Shown: one piece after another, positions 5,378 through 6,379 of the stretch | Layout of the letters: every line of letters starts with the position of its first letter | How positions within the stretch are numbered: position 1 is the stretch's first letter | From: Nitrospira_G sp035457545 | GTDB lineage: Bacteria > Nitrospirota > Nitrospiria > Nitrospirales > Nitrospiraceae | NCBI GenBank assembly: GCA_035457545.1 | Contig: DATIBM010000054.1 | Span: forward strand, 1-6,379 | DNA: 6,379 nucleotides | Direction: 5' to 3' | Position numbers and translations under genes: made by a program | The notes under the pieces: model-generated | What the model saw: only the letters and a program-made list of their open reading frames with translations | What the model was told of the DNA's origin: nothing | The model's database searches: none

Positions 5378-6379
5378 AAGGCTCCTCCCGTACCCAGAAG
5401 AATCGATGCCGATTCCTCAAGCAGGTGCCGGAACGGAGCCGGCAGCATCACGCAGAACCAGATCAGGACCGTTCCCAAGAGGATGATGGGGATATGGCCC
5501 ACCGACCACCCTTCGCCGCTGGCGATCTCCTTAGCCGGTGTCCCCCAGACCATCCCGGTGAGACGGAAGAGCAATCCGGCGAAGGCGACCAAGCCGCAAG
5601 ACAGCAATAACAACAGCGGGAGCCTCGTCTCAGAAAGGGGCCATCCTCCCGGCAGTCCATCCGTCCCGAGCGCCGTCACGATCTGCAGCTCACTCGTGAA
5701 CAGGGCAAAGGGCGGCAAGGCGGCCAGGGCGAGTCCGGCCACCAGCAGGGCGACGGCAGACCAGGGCAGCGCCGAAGCCAGGCCTTGGACCTGCTCCATC
5801 TCCACGGTCTTGAACCGCCGATGAATGTTGCCGGCGGCAAAGAAGGCCAAGGACTTCGCGAAGGCGTGGTTCACGAGATGAAACAGCCCGCCGAACGTAC
5901 CGACGGCGCCGCCGACGCCGAAGCCCACCATGGCCAACCCCATGTGCTCGATGCTGGAGTAGGCAAACAGCCGCTTGTAGTTGTGCTGGAGCAGAATAAA
6001 AAAGGCTGCCAGCGCGAACGATCCAATTCCGAACAGGGCGAGCAGGCCGCCGGTGAACTCGGGCGAGACGGCCTGATCGACGATCGCGCGGCTCCTCAGG
6101 ATCGCATAGACCGCGACCGTCTCCAACACCCCGGCCAGCATCGCCGCCACCGGCGCCGGGGCCTCGCTATAGGCATCGGGGAGCCAACTGTGCATGGGGG
6201 CCAGCCCGACTTTCGTACCGTAGCCCACGAAGAGAAAGACAAAGGCCAGCTTCAAAATATGGGGGTCCAATTGGTCGGCGACCAGTTGGAGTTGCGTCAC
6301 CTGCAGGGCTCCGCTCACGTCTCCCAACACCCGAAGCGACGAGTAATAGGTCAGGACCACGCCGAACAAGGCCAGCGAG
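5374..6379 (-). CDS. hyfF: HyfF-like proton-antiporter-type membrane subunit, 5' end cut by window
   Basis: Polytopic inner-membrane subunit of the NuoL/M/N (Mrp antiporter) superfamily, closest to hydrogenase-4 component F. It forms the ion-translocating arm of the complex. The frame stays open to the right edge; 334 C-terminal residues are visible, and about 190 are probably missing compared with HyfF. The TTG at 6369 is internal, not a start. Motifs in visible numbering: GYGTKVGLAPMHSWLPDAYSEAPAPV (Lys56, His63), NYKRLFAYSSIEHMG (Lys135), HLVNHAFAKSLAFFAAGNI (Lys175), then ALPPFALFTSE and a last hydrophobic helix PIILLGTVLIWFCVMLP. The buried lysines and histidine of the family's proton path are kept. 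HyfF, as I recall it, has PDAHS where this protein has PDAYS. It is upstream of the large-subunit gene and overlaps it by 4 bp. Assignment to HyfF over NuoN/NuoM rests on the SEAPAPV and SSIEHMG motifs and on gene order. Confidence 0.92.
   Translation of the reverse strand, partial: SLALFGVVLTYYSSLRVLGDVSGALQVTQLQLVADQLDPHILKLAFVFLFVGYGTKVGLAPMHSWLPDAYSEAPAPVAAMLAGVLETVAVYAILRSRAIVDQAVSPEFTGGLLALFGIGSFALAAFFILLQHNYKRLFAYSSIEHMGLAMVGFGVGGAVGTFGGLFHLVNHAFAKSLAFFAAGNIHRRFKTVEMEQVQGLASALPWSAVALLVAGLALAALPPFALFTSELQIVTALGTDGLPGGWPLSETRLPLLLLLSCGLVAFAGLLFRLTGMVWGTPAKEIASGEGWSVGHIPIILLGTVLIWFCVMLPAPFRHLLEESASILLGTGGAL
5382..5389 (-). promoter_or_regulatory. Ribosome binding site of the large-subunit gene
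   Basis: GGGAGGAG on the minus strand within the last codons of the HyfF-like gene. Its GGAGG core lies 6 nt before ATG 5377. With the ATGA overlap it supports coupled, near-stoichiometric translation of the two subunits. Confidence 0.8.

Noticed and set aside
5156..5824. Open frame of 222 codons on the + strand over the large subunit and HyfF-like genes
   Set aside because: It spans two well-supported genes on the other strand and has no recognisable domain or ribosome binding site.
1..6379. CRISPR array, tRNA, rRNA or insertion sequence
   Set aside because: I saw no spaced direct repeats of CRISPR type, no tRNA-like cloverleaf, no rRNA sequence, and no transposase or terminal inverted repeats.

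Overview
The window comes from a GC-rich Gram-negative-type bacterium. It holds two convergent gene groups. A Nitrospirota (Nitrospira-like) origin is my best guess, but only an inference. It rests on the combination of a hydrogenase-4-like membrane complex, a DUF2294 gene, a PAS kinase with an NtrC-type regulator, and a degenerate 7-bp tandem repeat of the GTGA/TCAC type between genes. No rRNA or other phylogenetic marker is present.

Left half, + strand. A PAS-containing sensor histidine kinase (cut by the left edge, ends at 924) overlaps by 26 bp an NtrC-family sigma-54-dependent response regulator (899-2299) with receiver, AAA+ and Fis-type HTH domains. A 221-bp non-coding gap follows. It holds two short dyads (2331-2348 and 2372-2382) and a good sigma-54 (-24/-12) promoter candidate (2493-2508). 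These sit directly before a DUF2294/MpsC-type gene (2521-3096).

Right half, - strand. Three genes read leftward from the right edge: a HyfF-like proton-antiporter-type membrane subunit (5374 to beyond 6379), a fused NuoC-NuoD / HyfG-HycE-like large subunit (3782-5377) coupled to it by an ATGA overlap, and a NuoB/HyfI-like iron-sulfur subunit (3175-3690). They belong to the complex I / group 4 [NiFe]-hydrogenase superfamily.

The main point is that the large subunit has the hydrogenase-type backbone but lacks all four cysteines that would bind the NiFe centre. The L1 region reads RISGDTTVGH and the L2 region reads DPSFVN. The small subunit keeps its cluster cysteines. The complex is therefore probably not a hydrogenase but an 'energy-converting hydrogenase-related' (Ehr) complex, which presumably couples an unidentified redox or conformational reaction to ion movement across the membrane. 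No HyfH-type ferredoxin subunit lies between the large and small subunits, unlike in hyf/hyc operons.

A working model, which is inference, is that the two-component system senses a cytoplasmic or redox cue and activates a sigma-54 promoter for the DUF2294 gene. DUF2294 proteins are known from operons with NuoL-type proteins (MpsABC), so it may be an accessory or partner of the neighbouring Ehr complex.
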